Shown here: positions 12,774-12,830 of the stretch, one piece after another | Position numbering within the stretch: position 1 is the stretch's first letter | How the letters are laid out: the number at the start of each line of letters is the position of its first letter | NCBI GenBank assembly: GCA_958420145.1 | Contig: CATZIR010000008.1 | Span: 1 to 12,830 of the forward strand | From: an uncultured Eubacteriales bacterium | GTDB taxonomy: Bacteria; Bacillota; Clostridia; Christensenellales; UBA1242 | DNA length: 12,830 bases | Reading direction: 5' to 3' | The notes under the pieces: model-generated | The model's input: the letters and a program-made list of their open reading frames with translations, nothing else | Told to the model about the DNA's origin: nothing | Databases searched by the model: none | Translations under genes and position numbers: made by a program

Positions 12774-12803
12774 TTGACATTTTAGCCTAAAATATGGTAT
12801 ATT
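12774..12803 (+). promoter_or_regulatory. Promoter of a gene beyond the window
   Basis: TTGACA (12774-12779), 18 bp, TATATT (12798-12803) with an extended TGG before the -10. The spacer starts with the perfect odd palindrome TTTTAGCCTAAAA (12780-12792). No start codon follows before the window ends, so the first gene product could be a stable RNA or a protein with a longer leader. Confidence 0.75.
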
Positions 12804-12830
12804 ATTAGAGCCAACTTCTAAATCTAAAAA

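Noticed and set aside
1..12830. CRISPR array, insertion sequence, prophage or defence system
   Set aside because: No regularly spaced repeats, transposase, integrase or known defence domains were seen; the content is housekeeping genes plus small accessory ones.

Overview
This AT-rich window looks like the chromosome of a low-GC Gram-positive-type bacterium (Bacillota or a close uncultured relative). It has consensus sigma-A-like promoters (TTGACA-17-TATAAT), AAGGAG ribosome sites and U-tailed hairpin terminators. UGA is not used as a sense codon in any gene read here. I cannot name the species. Most genes are single-gene units with their own promoter and terminator.

Layout. 1-434 (minus): 5' part of an HD-domain phosphohydrolase gene, cut by the window edge. 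660-1985: tilS. 2063-2854: a NagD-like HAD phosphatase. 2954-3962 (minus): a four-helix membrane protein with an acidic tail, and a double DUF1540 cysteine-rich protein. 4112-5311: rplI followed by a membrane-anchored metzincin-like zinc protease, as one operon. 5394-5942: a GNAT-like acetyltransferase. 6051-6233: a 60-residue membrane peptide behind a promoter flanked by inverted repeats. 6316-9444: ileS of the variant GxHH type. 9737-10597 (minus): folD. 10598-11441: noncoding, with tRNA-Arg(UCG) between two diverged copies of a ~120-bp repeat. 11442-12452 (minus): a MerR-family regulator with a long duplicated C-terminal domain and a classic 19-bp-spacer promoter. 12774-12803: a promoter whose gene lies beyond the window.

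How the genes relate. tilS (tRNA-Ile lysidine synthetase), ileS, rplI and tRNA-Arg all serve translation, and folD supplies one-carbon folates, including those for formyl-Met-tRNA. These are scattered housekeeping genes rather than a pathway cluster. I see no CRISPR array, prophage, insertion sequence or defence island.

Points most worth a second look: (1) IleRS carries GIHH in place of HIGH and HKSGGN in place of KMSKS, a pattern linked to mupirocin hyper-resistance; (2) the HAD gene and folD both appear leaderless, each with the A of ATG exactly at the predicted +1; (3) a duplicated promoter-like repeat flanks tRNA-Arg, its TTTTAGCCTAAA spacer core recurs at the window end, and its second copy is followed by a possible unassigned RNA unit; (4) the metzincin-like protease is coupled to ribosomal protein L9; (5) the promoter of the small membrane peptide is heavily decorated and a hairpin abuts the ileS ribosome site.
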